A DNA stretch of 64,000 nucleotides. It comes from JAJRPT01 sp964465945. Lineage in GTDB: Bacteria > Bacteroidota > Ignavibacteria > Kapaibacteriales > UBA2268. Of this stretch, positions 1 to 10,500 are shown piece after piece. The notes beneath the pieces were generated by a model. It had not been told where the DNA came from. It saw only the letters and a program-made list of their open reading frames with translations, and made no database searches. The DNA lies in the NCBI GenBank assembly GCA_964465945.1, contig CAYXMM010000001.1:1-64000 (forward strand), read 5' to 3'. Both the position numbers and the translations under genes were made by a program. Every line of letters begins with the position of its first letter. Within the stretch, counting starts at the first letter, position 1.

Positions 1-35
1 CCTCCCCGAAGGGGAGGACTTAAAGACAAATTCAG

Positions 36-128
36 ATACTCCCTCCCCTACGGGGAGGGTCGGGGTGGGGTTCTTGGAGACTTTTTCAAATACTCCCTCC
101 CCTACGGGGAGGGTCAGGGTGGGGTTCT
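36..128. repeat. Two copies of a ~39-bp GC-rich intergenic repeat
   Basis: Near-identical units lie at 36-74 and 90-128 and differ by one base (GTCGGG versus GTCAGG). Each holds an inverted repeat, CCTCCCC followed by GGGGAGG, that can form a hairpin. A third, partial inverted unit sits at 1-18, so the array runs past the left edge of the window. Confidence 0.85.
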
Positions 129-291
129 CTTCTCTCAAAACCTCACATCCAAAAAAATAAATATAAAGAAAACTAATTTATATCCACAATATTTAACTTG
201 ATATAAACTCTCTTTCTTCTTAAAACTTTCAATGATTAACTAATCATAATCGTCTCTACTTTGAAATAATAACAATCTGAATTATTTATCG

Positions 292-299
292 TAATTTTG
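292..299 (+). promoter_or_regulatory. Bacteroidota-type -7 promoter element TAATTTTG
   Basis: TAATTTTG lies 40 bases before the start codon at 339 and matches the TAnnTTTG consensus. No well-spaced TTTG -33 element is evident. Confidence 0.6.
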
Positions 300-338
300 T
301 AAATATAAAAATTCAAAACCTTTAAAATAGGAGAAATT

Positions 339-1880
339 ATGACACCATTTAAAAATCAAGAAGTCTGGGAATTTAAAGACGCTGAGCAACTTGCTAAGCA
401 AAAAGATGCTATCGAGAAAGTTAGAGCAAGTTTCGGAAAAGAATATCCTAACTATATTAATGGCAAAGAATCAATTACAGATAAAAAAACTAAATCTTAT
501 AATCCTTCAAATAAATCTGAATTAATCGGAACTTTCCAAAAAGCAGGTCAAGCAGAAGCTGAAGCAGCACACAAAGCCGCTCAAGAAGCTTTTAAAACTT
601 GGAAAAATGTTCCAGCAGCTACTCGTGCTGAATACTTATTTAAAGCTGCACAAGCGGTTAGAGACAGAAGATATGAAATTAATGCTTGGATGATTTCTGA
701 AGCAGGTAAAAACTATGTTGAAGCAGATGCTGATACTTGCGAAGCAATTGACTTTTTAGAGTTTTACGGCAGAGAAATGATTAGATACTCTCAAAAACAA
801 GAGTTGACAAGAGTTGAAGGCGAAGATAACGATTATTTCTATATTCCACTTGGAGTTGGTGTTGTTGTTCCACCTTGGAACTTCCCATTTGCAATTTTAG
901 TAGGTATGACTTCAGCTGCTATTGTTTCAGGAAACACCGTAGTTCTAAAACCATCTTCTGATACTCCAATGATGGGTTGGCTTTTTGCTGATATAATGAA
1001 TAAACTTGGCTTACCTGCTGGTGTTTTAAATTTTCTTGTTGCATCTGGTGCTGAAACTGGCGATTACTTAGTAGATCACCCACAAACAAGATTTATTTCT
1101 TTCACTGGCTCTATGGAAGTAGGAATTAGAATTAACGAAAGAGCAGCGAAAGTAAATCCAGGTCAAATTTGGCTAAAACGAGTAATTGCCGAAATGGGTG
1201 GAAAAGATGCTATGATTATTGATTCGGAATTTAAAGATTTAGATTTTGCTGCTGACCAAGTTGTTAAAGCTGCATTTGGTTTCCAAGGTCAAAAATGTTC
1301 TGCTGGTTCAAGAGCAATCATCGACCAAGCAGTTTGGGATAAAGTAGTTCCATTAATAGTCGAAAAAACAAAAGCATTAAATGTTGGTGATGCAAAAGAT
1401 AATTTCAGTGCGGGTCCTGTTATTAATGAAGGTGCTTTCAAAACAATTATGAACTATATTGAAATTGGTTCAAAAGAAGGTAAGTTACTTTATGGTGGTG
1501 CTGACGAAAACACTTCTGGTTGGTATATCAAGCCAACTGTTATTGAGACAGGCGAAAACGATACAATCGCGAAAGAAGAAATTTTCGGTCCAGTTTTATC
1601 GCTTATTAAATCAAAAGACTTTGAACATTCAATTGAAATTTTCAACTCTACAATCTATGGATTAACAGGTGGAATATTGACTGACAACGAAGAAAAACTA
1701 AAAAGAGCAAGACACGAACTTCATTGTGGCAACCTATATCTAAATAGAAAATGTACGGGTGCTTTAGTTGATGTTCATCCATTTGGTGGATTTAATATGT
1801 CAGGGACAGACTCTAAGGCAGGTTCGAGAGACTATTTACTTCTTTTTATGCAGGGTAAATCAGTAACAAGAAAAGTATAA
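339..1880 (+). CDS. pruA: L-glutamate gamma-semialdehyde (1-pyrroline-5-carboxylate) dehydrogenase
   Basis: This 513-aa NAD-dependent aldehyde dehydrogenase oxidises glutamate gamma-semialdehyde to glutamate, the second step of proline catabolism, and also serves arginine/ornithine breakdown. The catalytic Cys is C320 in GQKCSAGSRA and the general base is E285 in AEMGGKD. The substrate/cofactor region PPWNFPFAI is near residue 178. Length and the C-terminal HPFGGFNMSGTDSKAG motif fit the stand-alone RocA/PruA group. ATG at 339 follows a good purine-rich site (AGGAGA). No proline dehydrogenase gene is adjacent. The gene is monocistronic: promoter at 292 and hairpin terminator at 1886. Confidence 0.93.
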   Translation: MTPFKNQEVWEFKDAEQLAKQKDAIEKVRASFGKEYPNYINGKESITDKKTKSYNPSNKSELIGTFQKAGQAEAEAAHKAAQEAFKTWKNVPAATRAEYLFKAAQAVRDRRYEINAWMISEAGKNYVEADADTCEAIDFLEFYGREMIRYSQKQELTRVEGEDNDYFYIPLGVGVVVPPWNFPFAILVGMTSAAIVSGNTVVLKPSSDTPMMGWLFADIMNKLGLPAGVLNFLVASGAETGDYLVDHPQTRFISFTGSMEVGIRINERAAKVNPGQIWLKRVIAEMGGKDAMIIDSEFKDLDFAADQVVKAAFGFQGQKCSAGSRAIIDQAVWDKVVPLIVEKTKALNVGDAKDNFSAGPVINEGAFKTIMNYIEIGSKEGKLLYGGADENTSGWYIKPTVIETGENDTIAKEEIFGPVLSLIKSKDFEHSIEIFNSTIYGLTGGILTDNEEKLKRARHELHCGNLYLNRKCTGALVDVHPFGGFNMSGTDSKAGSRDYLLLFMQGKSVTRKV

Positions 1881-1885
1881 TTTAT

Positions 1886-1913
1886 AAGCCACCAAATTGG
1901 TGGCTTTTTTTTT
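1886..1913 (+). terminator. Rho-independent terminator after pruA
   Basis: The near-perfect stem CCACCAA/TTGGTGG, extended by AAG/CTT, is followed by a run of nine T, six bases after the stop codon. Confidence 0.9.
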
Positions 1914-1950
1914 ATGAATGTAGGTTTTAAAGAAATTGCTGATAATTAAT

Positions 1951-1958
1951 TAATTTTG
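1951..1958 (+). promoter_or_regulatory. -7 element TAATTTTG of the ABC operon
   Basis: TAATTTTG lies 28 bases before the ATG at 1987, which gives a short leader. Confidence 0.55.
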
Positions 1959-1986
1959 TATTTACTTTTCTTATGCAATTAATATA

Positions 1987-2907
1987 ATGAGCCAAGAAAT
2001 AATATTAGAAATTGAGAATTTACATAAGAGTTTTAATAAATATAAGGCGGTTGATGGGCTGAGTGTTAAGGTCCAACAGGGTGAAATTTATGGCTTTTTA
2101 GGTCCTAATGGTGCAGGAAAATCTACAACTATTAGGGTAATATTATCACTTTTGAAAGCAGACTCTGGTAAAGTTTATTTCTTTGGAAAAGAACTTACTC
2201 CTAAATCGAGACATTTATTTTCAAAAGTTGGTGCATTAGTTGAAAAGCCGGATTTTTATTTATACTTAACTGCATATAAAAATTTAGAATACTTTTCAGA
2301 TTTATACGGAAGAAGTTTTGGTAAAACAAAATTATTAGAAACTCTTGAACTAGTTGGGCTGAAAGGTCGAGAGAATGATAAGGTTAAAACTTATTCGCTC
2401 GGAATGAAACAGCGACTTGGTTTAGCTCAAGCACTAATTCATAACCCAGACTTAATTATTCTTGATGAGCCAACAAATGGGCTAGACCCTCAGGGAATGC
2501 GGGAAGTAAGAAATTTATTAATTGACTTAGCAACCAATCAAGGCAAAACTATTTTTCTTAGTTCGCATATACTCAAAGAAGTTGAAAGTATGGCGAGTTC
2601 ATTAGCAATAATAAATAAGGGCAAAACTATTGTGCAGGGTAAAGTCAATGACCTGCTAAAAGATGCCCAAACAACGATTTTTATTGAAACAAATGAGATT
2701 TCACCAAATTTTAAACTTGACAATACAAGTTTCTTTCAAGTCAAGAATATTACAGAAAATAAGATTGAAATCGAGGCAGTGAGAAAAGATATTCCACAAA
2801 TAATTGACGTATTGAGAAATAAGAATATAGATATTTACTCAGTAAATAGCATAAATTCATTGGAAGAATATTTCATAAAGTTAACGGGAGAACATAGTGT
2901 TTCTTAG
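1987..2907 (+). CDS. ABC transporter ATP-binding protein (CcmA/NatA-like)
   Basis: This 306-aa ATPase energises an ABC-2 type exporter. It has Walker A GPNGAGKST near residue 40, the signature YSLGMKQRLG near 135, Walker B LIILDEPTNGLDP near 157 and a switch His in SSHI. The ~85-residue C-terminal extension after the nucleotide-binding domain is typical of the DrrA/BcrA group. The stop overlaps the GTG start of the permease by 11 bases, so the two are translationally coupled. The substrate cannot be told from the sequence. First gene of a three-gene operon. Confidence 0.88.
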   Translation: MSQEIILEIENLHKSFNKYKAVDGLSVKVQQGEIYGFLGPNGAGKSTTIRVILSLLKADSGKVYFFGKELTPKSRHLFSKVGALVEKPDFYLYLTAYKNLEYFSDLYGRSFGKTKLLETLELVGLKGRENDKVKTYSLGMKQRLGLAQALIHNPDLIILDEPTNGLDPQGMREVRNLLIDLATNQGKTIFLSSHILKEVESMASSLAIINKGKTIVQGKVNDLLKDAQTTIFIETNEISPNFKLDNTSFFQVKNITENKIEIEAVRKDIPQIIDVLRNKNIDIYSVNSINSLEEYFIKLTGEHSVS

Positions 2908-3736
2908 ATTGTTAAAGCTCGAACTTTTTAAAATATTCAGTAAATGGCGAACATATATTGGCTTTATTGCAATAGGTGTTTTAGTCCCAATAATTCATAT
3001 AGCAATGCTTGCTGAAGGCGATACATTAATTGACGCAAGTACGCGTGTTTTGAAAGAATCTTTTGATTTCAAAGGTGAGTTGGTGAATGGGTATATGGTT
3101 GCAAGAATAATAATGCAATTTTTATTTATTCAAGTTCCTCTTCTGATAACGCTTGTAGGTGGCGATATGCTTGCTGGTGAAGCGACATCTGGAACATATA
3201 GATTAGTTTTAGTTAGACCAATTTCACGTTTGCAATTAATCAGTGCAAAATATTTAGCTGGATCAATATATGTTTTTTTAATGGTACTTTGGTTATTTAT
3301 ATTGGGTTTAGGACTAGGGATATTGCTCTTTGGAACGGGCGATATGATAGTTGTCCGCTATATAATCAGTATTTTACCCGTTGAGGATGTATTTTGGAGA
3401 TACCAATTAGCATTTCTATACTCAATTTTAAGTATGCAAGTTGTTTATACGATTTCTTTTTTCTTTTCGTCATTCGTAGAAAATTCGATAGGACCAATAA
3501 TTACAACAATGGCGATTTTAATTGTTTTAAATATATTAAATTTAATTAATATTGGCTCTTTCAGTTTTTTACAAGGGTTACTATTTACGACTCACATGAA
3601 TGCTTGGATCTTATTATTTGAGAAGACCATAGATTTTCCAACTTTAATAAATTCAACGCTCATTCTTGTTTTGCATATTGTAGTTCTGACAGGGGCTACT
3701 TTTATTTACTTCAATAAAAAGGACATAAAATCATGA
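2897..3736 (+). CDS. ABC-2 type transporter permease
   Basis: This 279-aa inner-membrane protein has about six hydrophobic segments. It contains the GDMLAGEATSGTYRLVLVRPISR stretch near residue 88, which resembles the conserved loop of ABC-2 permeases (GE...GTl..ll..P.sR). It starts with GTG inside the ATPase gene and overlaps the next gene at ATGA. It should form the channel with the product of the gene at 1987. The role (drug, lipid or Na+ export, or maturation) is open. Confidence 0.85.
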   Translation: MFLRLLKLELFKIFSKWRTYIGFIAIGVLVPIIHIAMLAEGDTLIDASTRVLKESFDFKGELVNGYMVARIIMQFLFIQVPLLITLVGGDMLAGEATSGTYRLVLVRPISRLQLISAKYLAGSIYVFLMVLWLFILGLGLGILLFGTGDMIVVRYIISILPVEDVFWRYQLAFLYSILSMQVVYTISFFFSSFVENSIGPIITTMAILIVLNILNLINIGSFSFLQGLLFTTHMNAWILLFEKTIDFPTLINSTLILVLHIVVLTGATFIYFNKKDIKS

Positions 3737-4392
3737 AATTAAATATACTTTTCATACTAAGTTTTATATTAACATCAACACTTTGTTTGTCAGATGATGG
3801 TAATCAATTAGTGAAAGAAATATTAGAAGAGTATAAAAAAGTAAGGTCCTACGAAGCCGAAATTTCAGTAAATGTTGATATAGACTACCTTGACGCACCA
3901 GAGAAAAAAGGTAAAATTTACTATGAATATCCTAAAAATACGAAAATTGATATACCAGGATTTTCGATGTTACCCAAACAAGGAACTGGAAATTTTATTG
4001 GTGAAATTTTAAGTATGAAAAGCACAATAGTTTTAATTGGAAATCAAAAAATTGATAATGAACAACTTACTCATTTAAAGGTCATACCGAATGATTCAAA
4101 AGAAATTGTACTTGTTGATTTATATGTCGATAAACCAGAAAAATTAGTAAAAAAAGCAGAAATCACAACAAAAGACAATGGGACTTTCAATGTAACTCTA
4201 AAATATAAAGAATTTGGAGGATTCTCAATGCCTTCATTAGTCAATATTGAATTTAACGTTCCAACTTTCAAAATGCCGAAAGTACTCGCTGGACCAAATA
4301 ACGAGAAAAAATTAAAGAAAATCCAGAATGACGGCGAAAACACAAAAGGTAAAGTTATAATAAAATACTGGAACTATTTGATTAATAAGTAG
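3733..4392 (+). CDS. Exported LolA-like/outer-membrane lipoprotein-sorting-type protein
   Basis: This 219-aa protein has an N-terminal signal peptide (hydrophobic LNILFILSFILTSTLCLS). The following LVKEILEEYKKVRSYEAEISVNVDID and YEYPKNTKIDIPGF regions resemble the LolA/LolB-like fold of periplasmic lipid-binding proteins (helix, then strands carrying the carrier cavity). It overlaps the permease by four bases (ATGA), so it belongs to the ABC operon and may be its periplasmic partner. The family assignment rests on pattern only. Confidence 0.55.
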   Translation: MKLNILFILSFILTSTLCLSDDGNQLVKEILEEYKKVRSYEAEISVNVDIDYLDAPEKKGKIYYEYPKNTKIDIPGFSMLPKQGTGNFIGEILSMKSTIVLIGNQKIDNEQLTHLKVIPNDSKEIVLVDLYVDKPEKLVKKAEITTKDNGTFNVTLKYKEFGGFSMPSLVNIEFNVPTFKMPKVLAGPNNEKKLKKIQNDGENTKGKVIIKYWNYLINK

Positions 4393-4423
4393 TTATAGAT
4401 ACTAATAAACCTCTTCTAAAAAC

Positions 4424-4453
4424 AAGCCCAAGAAAATCACTTTTTTTGGGCTT
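4424..4453 (+). terminator. Possible terminator after the ABC operon
   Basis: AAGCCCAA pairs with TTGGGCTT across a 14-base loop. The T-run lies in the loop rather than after the stem, so termination may be weak. Confidence 0.45.
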
Positions 4454-4527
4454 TATAATTTCAGTTTTCAACTAATTTGGTCGATATAATAAATGATTAA
4501 TGGATTAAAAAGTATAATATCTTAGGA

Positions 4528-7500
4528 TTGAGATTATTATTTTTCATATTATTTTCGCTAACTTTATATTATAATGGAGTTAGTGCTACTTTTGTTACAA
4601 CTCAAAATGGCGATTTCAACAATGTCAATACTTGGGTAGGGGGAGTTGTGCCTACTGCCACAGATGATGTTGAGATTTCGCACAATGTTTATATTAGCTT
4701 TGGTACAAATATCAATAGCGTTACAATCAAGAATGGCGGTGTTTTAAGAAGTAATTCTGGTGCTGTTAATTTAACAATATCTGGTAATTTATCCATAGAG
4801 GCAGGAGGGAATTACCAAGGCGTTTATTTGATAGTAAACTTTTTAAATCTAATTTTTAATGGGACATCAACTTACACCAATGCAGGCACATGCTCATTCA
4901 AAAATATAGCGGTTAATACTGGAAAGACGTTAACACTTAATTCTTCTATTGCAAGTGGGTTACTAAATATTTCTTCAATATCAATTAATGGTTCATTATA
5001 TTGTGGAACAAACACAATAAGCTTAGACGGAGTAAGCTCATTCTCATTAAACTCTGGTGCGACGCTTCAAACTGCAAATCCGAATGGAGTTCAAGCAACT
5101 ATTGATAATTCCTTATTAGGGATAACTACTTATGATAATAATGCAAGTTATATATTTTCAACTGGTTGTACCAATACTGGGTTTGGAAGTATTAACACTT
5201 TAAAACATATTGGATTAGATGCAGTTACAATTAACAACACAACAGATTTTACAATGAGTGGTGGATTTCAAAATATTTCACCAGGCAGTAGTTTTAATGC
5301 TAATGGATTATCAACAACTATTACAATGCAAGGGGTTAGTAGTAGTTCATCAAGTGGTTACAATGTCAAAGTTGATTATTTGCATATAACAGGCACCCAC
5401 TCTTCGTTTAGTAATTTATTAATTTATAATACTTTAGAAATTGATGCCTCTGCGAGTCTTGTTGTTTCTGCAAGTAGGACCTTTTCTTTGCAAAACAATG
5501 CTAATATTATTTCAAGTGGAAGTTTGTCTGTAGCTAATTTTGAAGCAGTTGGAAATAATACAGGTGAAAGCACAATATCTGCTGGCGTTTTTGATAATTT
5601 GAATGGATATAAACATAACTCAGGAACATTTACTCTGAGCAGTACAAACTCAAATACAAACGGTTCCGCAACTTTTTCGAACTTAAACATTACTGCCAAT
5701 TTTAACTCAACGAATGCAACTTCAATTGAAATAATTGATGATTTATTTTTGAATAGTACAGTAAATTCAAATCTGTCAACTTTCAATATGCAAGGTGGTA
5801 ATATTTATGGTAGTGGAAGCCATTCGATAGGGGCAATTAATATATTTGGTAATACTTCATTAAATTCTGTTTCTTTAACAGCTAATAATAGTATGAATTT
5901 AAGTGCGGGAACATTTGATATTCAAGGTAATTCATTAATTTTTGATTTTAGTCCAACTAGAACATCTGGAAATATTGATGCGACTGATCCAAATTGTATT
6001 ATTTATATTGGTGGATCTTCGAATATAAATGTTCCAGCAAATACTTTTGTTTCAAATTCAATTTCTAAATTATACTTATATACAAATGCAACTGTCAGCT
6101 TGAATAATAATTTAATTGTTTCTTCAATTTTAGATTTGAACAATGCAGGTTTAATTCTTGATATGCAGAACTATAATTTGTCAATTGGTGGGTCAATTAC
6201 TACAAATATTGGTTCTATTGACTTAACTGATAATAGTTCTACATTAACTCTAAACACGTCAAGTAATATCACACTTCCAACTTTTGTTAGTAATGAATGT
6301 GGAAACTTATATCTAAGTAACAATAGTACTGGAACATTGGCAAATAATTTAAGAGTAAACGGAACATTAACCCTTAATAATGCAGGACTTTTATTTGATG
6401 TAACTAATAAATCTTTAACTATAGACAATCCAATTGTATCAAATGCTGGTGCGATTGATTTGACAGATAATAGTTCAACTTTAAATCTTGCTTTTACTGG
6501 AGCAACTGCTTTTTCAAGTGGAGCATTCTTAAATGGTGAAGTTGGTAACTTATCAATTTCTGGAAGCTCAACTATTACGCTTGGCAGCAATGCCGATATT
6601 GATGGCGATTTTACAATGAATAACGCAAACGCCTTATTTGATATTAGTACTTATCGACTACGCTTAGGTGGTGGAATTAACTATACTGCTGGGTCAATTG
6701 ACGCAACAGATGCAAGTTCGACATTAAGCTTTGCTGGTTCAAGCCCTATTACTTTCAATACTGGTGTTTTTTCATCAACTGGTGATATTGGTTCGCTTGA
6801 ATTACTTCAATCGAGTACTATCACACAAGTTGGTAACTTAGGTGTTCAGAGCAATTTGTATGTTAACAATGCAGGCTTATACTATGATTTACAAGCAAAT
6901 GAGTTTGGCTTGTCTGGGGACATATCTTATACCAGTGGCACGCTTGATTTCACTGATGCCAGTTCAACATTTTTATTAAGCTCAAATTCACCATTTACTT
7001 TGAATAGTAACTACTTCAAAGACCAAAAACTTGGGGTATTGGATATACAGCGTGGCGGATTGGTAACACTTTTAAATGATTTAGAAGTGCAAGGAAAATT
7101 ATATTTGAATAATACTTTGATGGATTTAGATATTGAAACAAATGATATTACATTAACTTTAGATAACGGTTGGATAATTCAAACCCCTGGTCCTACGAAA
7201 TTTCAATCTCAGACGGGAGGAACACTTAAACTACAAAATAGTAGTCCTTTAAATTTAAACGGTGCAGATTTTGAAAATTACAAAGTTTATAATTTAATTT
7301 TGAATAATTCTACTACAACAACGCTTACAGATGATTTCGGTGTTGATAATACTTTAACAATGACCGCCGCATCACCAACATTCAGTCTTGAAGGAGTAAT
7401 ATTTGTTTTCCCAAACATTCTTAATTATACTGCAGGATTAATTGATGCAACCAATAATAGTTGCAGAATTGATTTATGGGGTGCGGGAAACTTAACACTA

Positions 7501-10500
7501 CCTGATGTATTTAAAAACAGAGAAGTAGGATACTTAGACGTAGCAAAAAATGGAACTATAACTTTAGGTGCTTCATTAAATGTTGACAATGATTTATACT
7601 TTAATAGCGCAAGTTCAACTTTTGATTTAAATAGCAATACTCTCACTATAAATGACGATGTAGGATATACAGCAGGTTATTTTGACGCTCAAGATAATGG
7701 TTCTGCATTTGTGATTGCAAGTGGAGTAAATACATTATCTTATTCTGGTAATTGGTTTATAAATAATACGATAAATGAACTTTACGTAAATGAAGACATT
7801 GCTTTAACAGACAACTTAATAATTGAAGATGTTTTCAATATTGATAATGGTTCAGTCGACATTCAAGGGACTAATGTTGAAATTCAAGGAGATATAAATT
7901 TATATAATACAGGTGCCATTTCAACCGCAAATACTAACTCCTTGACTTTTTCTAACTTTTCGACAATGACAAACAATAGTACAGGAATCATCTCATTAAA
8001 TGATTTATATGTTACTGGTACTCTTAACACCACAGCAAGCGCTACTATTGGAGGCAATTTTAATGTTTCAGGGGTGAGTAATTTCACATCTGGAACGACT
8101 ACTTTTGATAATTCTACATCTAAAACAATTACAAACACGGGTACATTAGATTTCAATTACGTTAATATTGGTTCGGGTGCAGACATAAGAACAACATCAA
8201 ACTTTGATTTGAAAAATGATTTTAGGATGGTCGACAATACATCTGTATTTGTTGCTTCCTCTCCTTCTGAAATAACTCTTGATTTGAATAACATGCAAAT
8301 ATTTTCAGAAACAAATTCTGATGGTGCAAGTTCTGGGTTAACATTTTACTCGCTTAGAATTGCAAACAGTGCAAATATTTACTTTAGAGGTGCTTATGAT
8401 TTCTATATAAATGGAAATATGTTTTTTGATAGCGGAAGATTGTTTTTTGAAAATGGTTCTAACCTAATATTTACACGAAGTGGTGGTCTAACAAGTTTAG
8501 GTAATTTGACATGTGATAACTTAACATTTGAATCAACTGCATCTTTTGGTGATTTTAGAGCTGTTAGTCAAATATCAGGTACAATAACAAATGAAGCAGG
8601 AGCTGATAACACTCTTTATATTACTACTTTGAATGATGTAGATAATGTAATTATAAATACAGCTCCAAACAATGCTGATAATCTTAGATTTTATAATCTT
8701 AATTTAACAAATAGTATAACATCCTCTGCCCAAAGTTTTGATATTGGAAATTCTTTAAATGTTGACGCTTCTTCAACTTTAACACAATCATCAGGAACTT
8801 TTAGAATTAGTGGAGGTTCTATTACCAATAATGGTAGATTAAATTTAAATGATTTTGAAGTATATAATTCACCTATTACTTCTTCAGGATTTACTATAGA
8901 AGGTGATTATTTCTTACAAAATGCTGGTTATTCTTTCACAGCATCTGCAGGCAGTATAACATTCACAAAACCGAATTTAACATTAAATAATAGTGGAACA
9001 ACACAATTTTTCAGTTTAGTATTCGATGATGCTGTAACTAATGGAACAACTGATGATGATTTCACTATTGCTGGTGGCTTGACTTTAGGGGCAACTTCTT
9101 ATTTCACAGCTTCTTCTCCTTCGGAAATAACTTTATCAGGAAGCAATACAATTACTTGCCCTTCTCATGCGACTGGTGCACAGGGCTTATTCTTGAATGA
9201 TTTGAACGTAACAGGAAACTACACAACTAACTCACCTGGTAGTGAAATTATTATTGCTCAAATCAATGGTAACTTGAATGTAAGTGGTGATATAGTTTTT
9301 TCAAATTTTGCTGGGACAAGATTTACTGGTTCAAGTAAAACAATTACAAACACAGGCAATTTAGAATTTGATTATTTTTGGCTACCTGTTGGTTCTTATG
9401 AAACAATATCAGATTTTGAAATTAATAGAAGAATGGCGATTGGAAACGGAACAAGTTTTCAAGCAAATGCAGGTACAATCTATTTAAGCGGAGCGAGTTG
9501 TTCAATTTCAAATAATGCAGGTAATGATATTTCTGACTTCCAATTTAACAATTTGGAAGCAACTAATTCAGATGCTTATGGTTCAGGCAGTTTCTCAATT
9601 TTAGGCGATATAACGGTTAATAATAGTTCATCTTTTACTCATTCAACTGGTGAAATTAGATTTATAGATGGTGGAACTCATACAATTTATAACGACGAAC
9701 AGCTTATTTTCAATGATTTATCAATAGAAAACGCAAACACTGTGCAAACTTCATCAGATTTTACTGTTAAAAGTGATATATTTGATTTATTAGGGGCAAC
9801 GTCATCATTCACAGCACTTGCCGGAGAAGTTACATTTAAAGTCAATTCATCATCTGCAACTATAACAAGTGGTGGTGGACTGGGTTCAGTTGTTTTCAAT
9901 GATTTACATATTGATGATTCTAAATCATTATATATTCAAGATAATCTTGATATAATAATAAATGGAAATTTCACAGCCGATGCATCTGCTAATTTATATA
10001 CAGCAGGTACTACTAATTTCTACTTCCAAGGTAGCACTCAACAAACTATATCAGTAGAGAATGGGGCAGAAATTAATTTCCAAAACTTAACTTTAGATAA
10101 CTCAACTGGATTAAATTTAGATAATTCTATTGCAGTCGATGAGTTAAATGTTTATAAAGATTTAAGATTAAGTGACGGCGACTTAAACTTAAATGGAGGC
10201 AATATCTTAACATTGCAAGAACCTCTTGCTTTTCTTTATGAAACAGAAGGTATTGTTAAAAATTCAATTAATGACGATTCTCAACTTGGACACATATATT
10301 ATGATTATACTTTTAATAGCACACTTAACACTCTCAATTTTGCTGGTTTAGGAATTGGCTTTAAGCAAGGTGCAGGAGCTAATCCGTTTGGTCAAACAAT
10401 AATAAAAAGATACCACACTTCAGTTGAAGTGGCTGGAGGTAATTCAGTTCAAAGAATGTTCGGTATTACAACAGCAAATGACGGAATAGAAGCAAGACCA

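Larger units (their letters stand above)
1..338. other. Intergenic region with GC-rich repeats, then AT-rich leader
   Basis: No gene is visible here. The first ~130 bases are GC-rich and repetitive, in sharp contrast to the surrounding DNA. The rest is AT-rich and ends in the promoter and leader of the aldehyde dehydrogenase gene that starts at 339. Confidence 0.7.

Noticed and set aside
1459..1665. 68-codon frame inside pruA
   Set aside because: It is an out-of-frame shadow of a well-supported enzyme gene.
6090..7800. Considered as a mobile or recent tandem duplication
   Set aside because: The units are strongly diverged in DNA and only share a protein pattern, so this is an old structural repeat.
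5424..9899. Several 70-140-codon frames antisense to the giant adhesin
   Set aside because: They arise from the Asn/Thr/Ser-rich codon bias of the sense strand and are Val/Leu/Pro-rich shadows.
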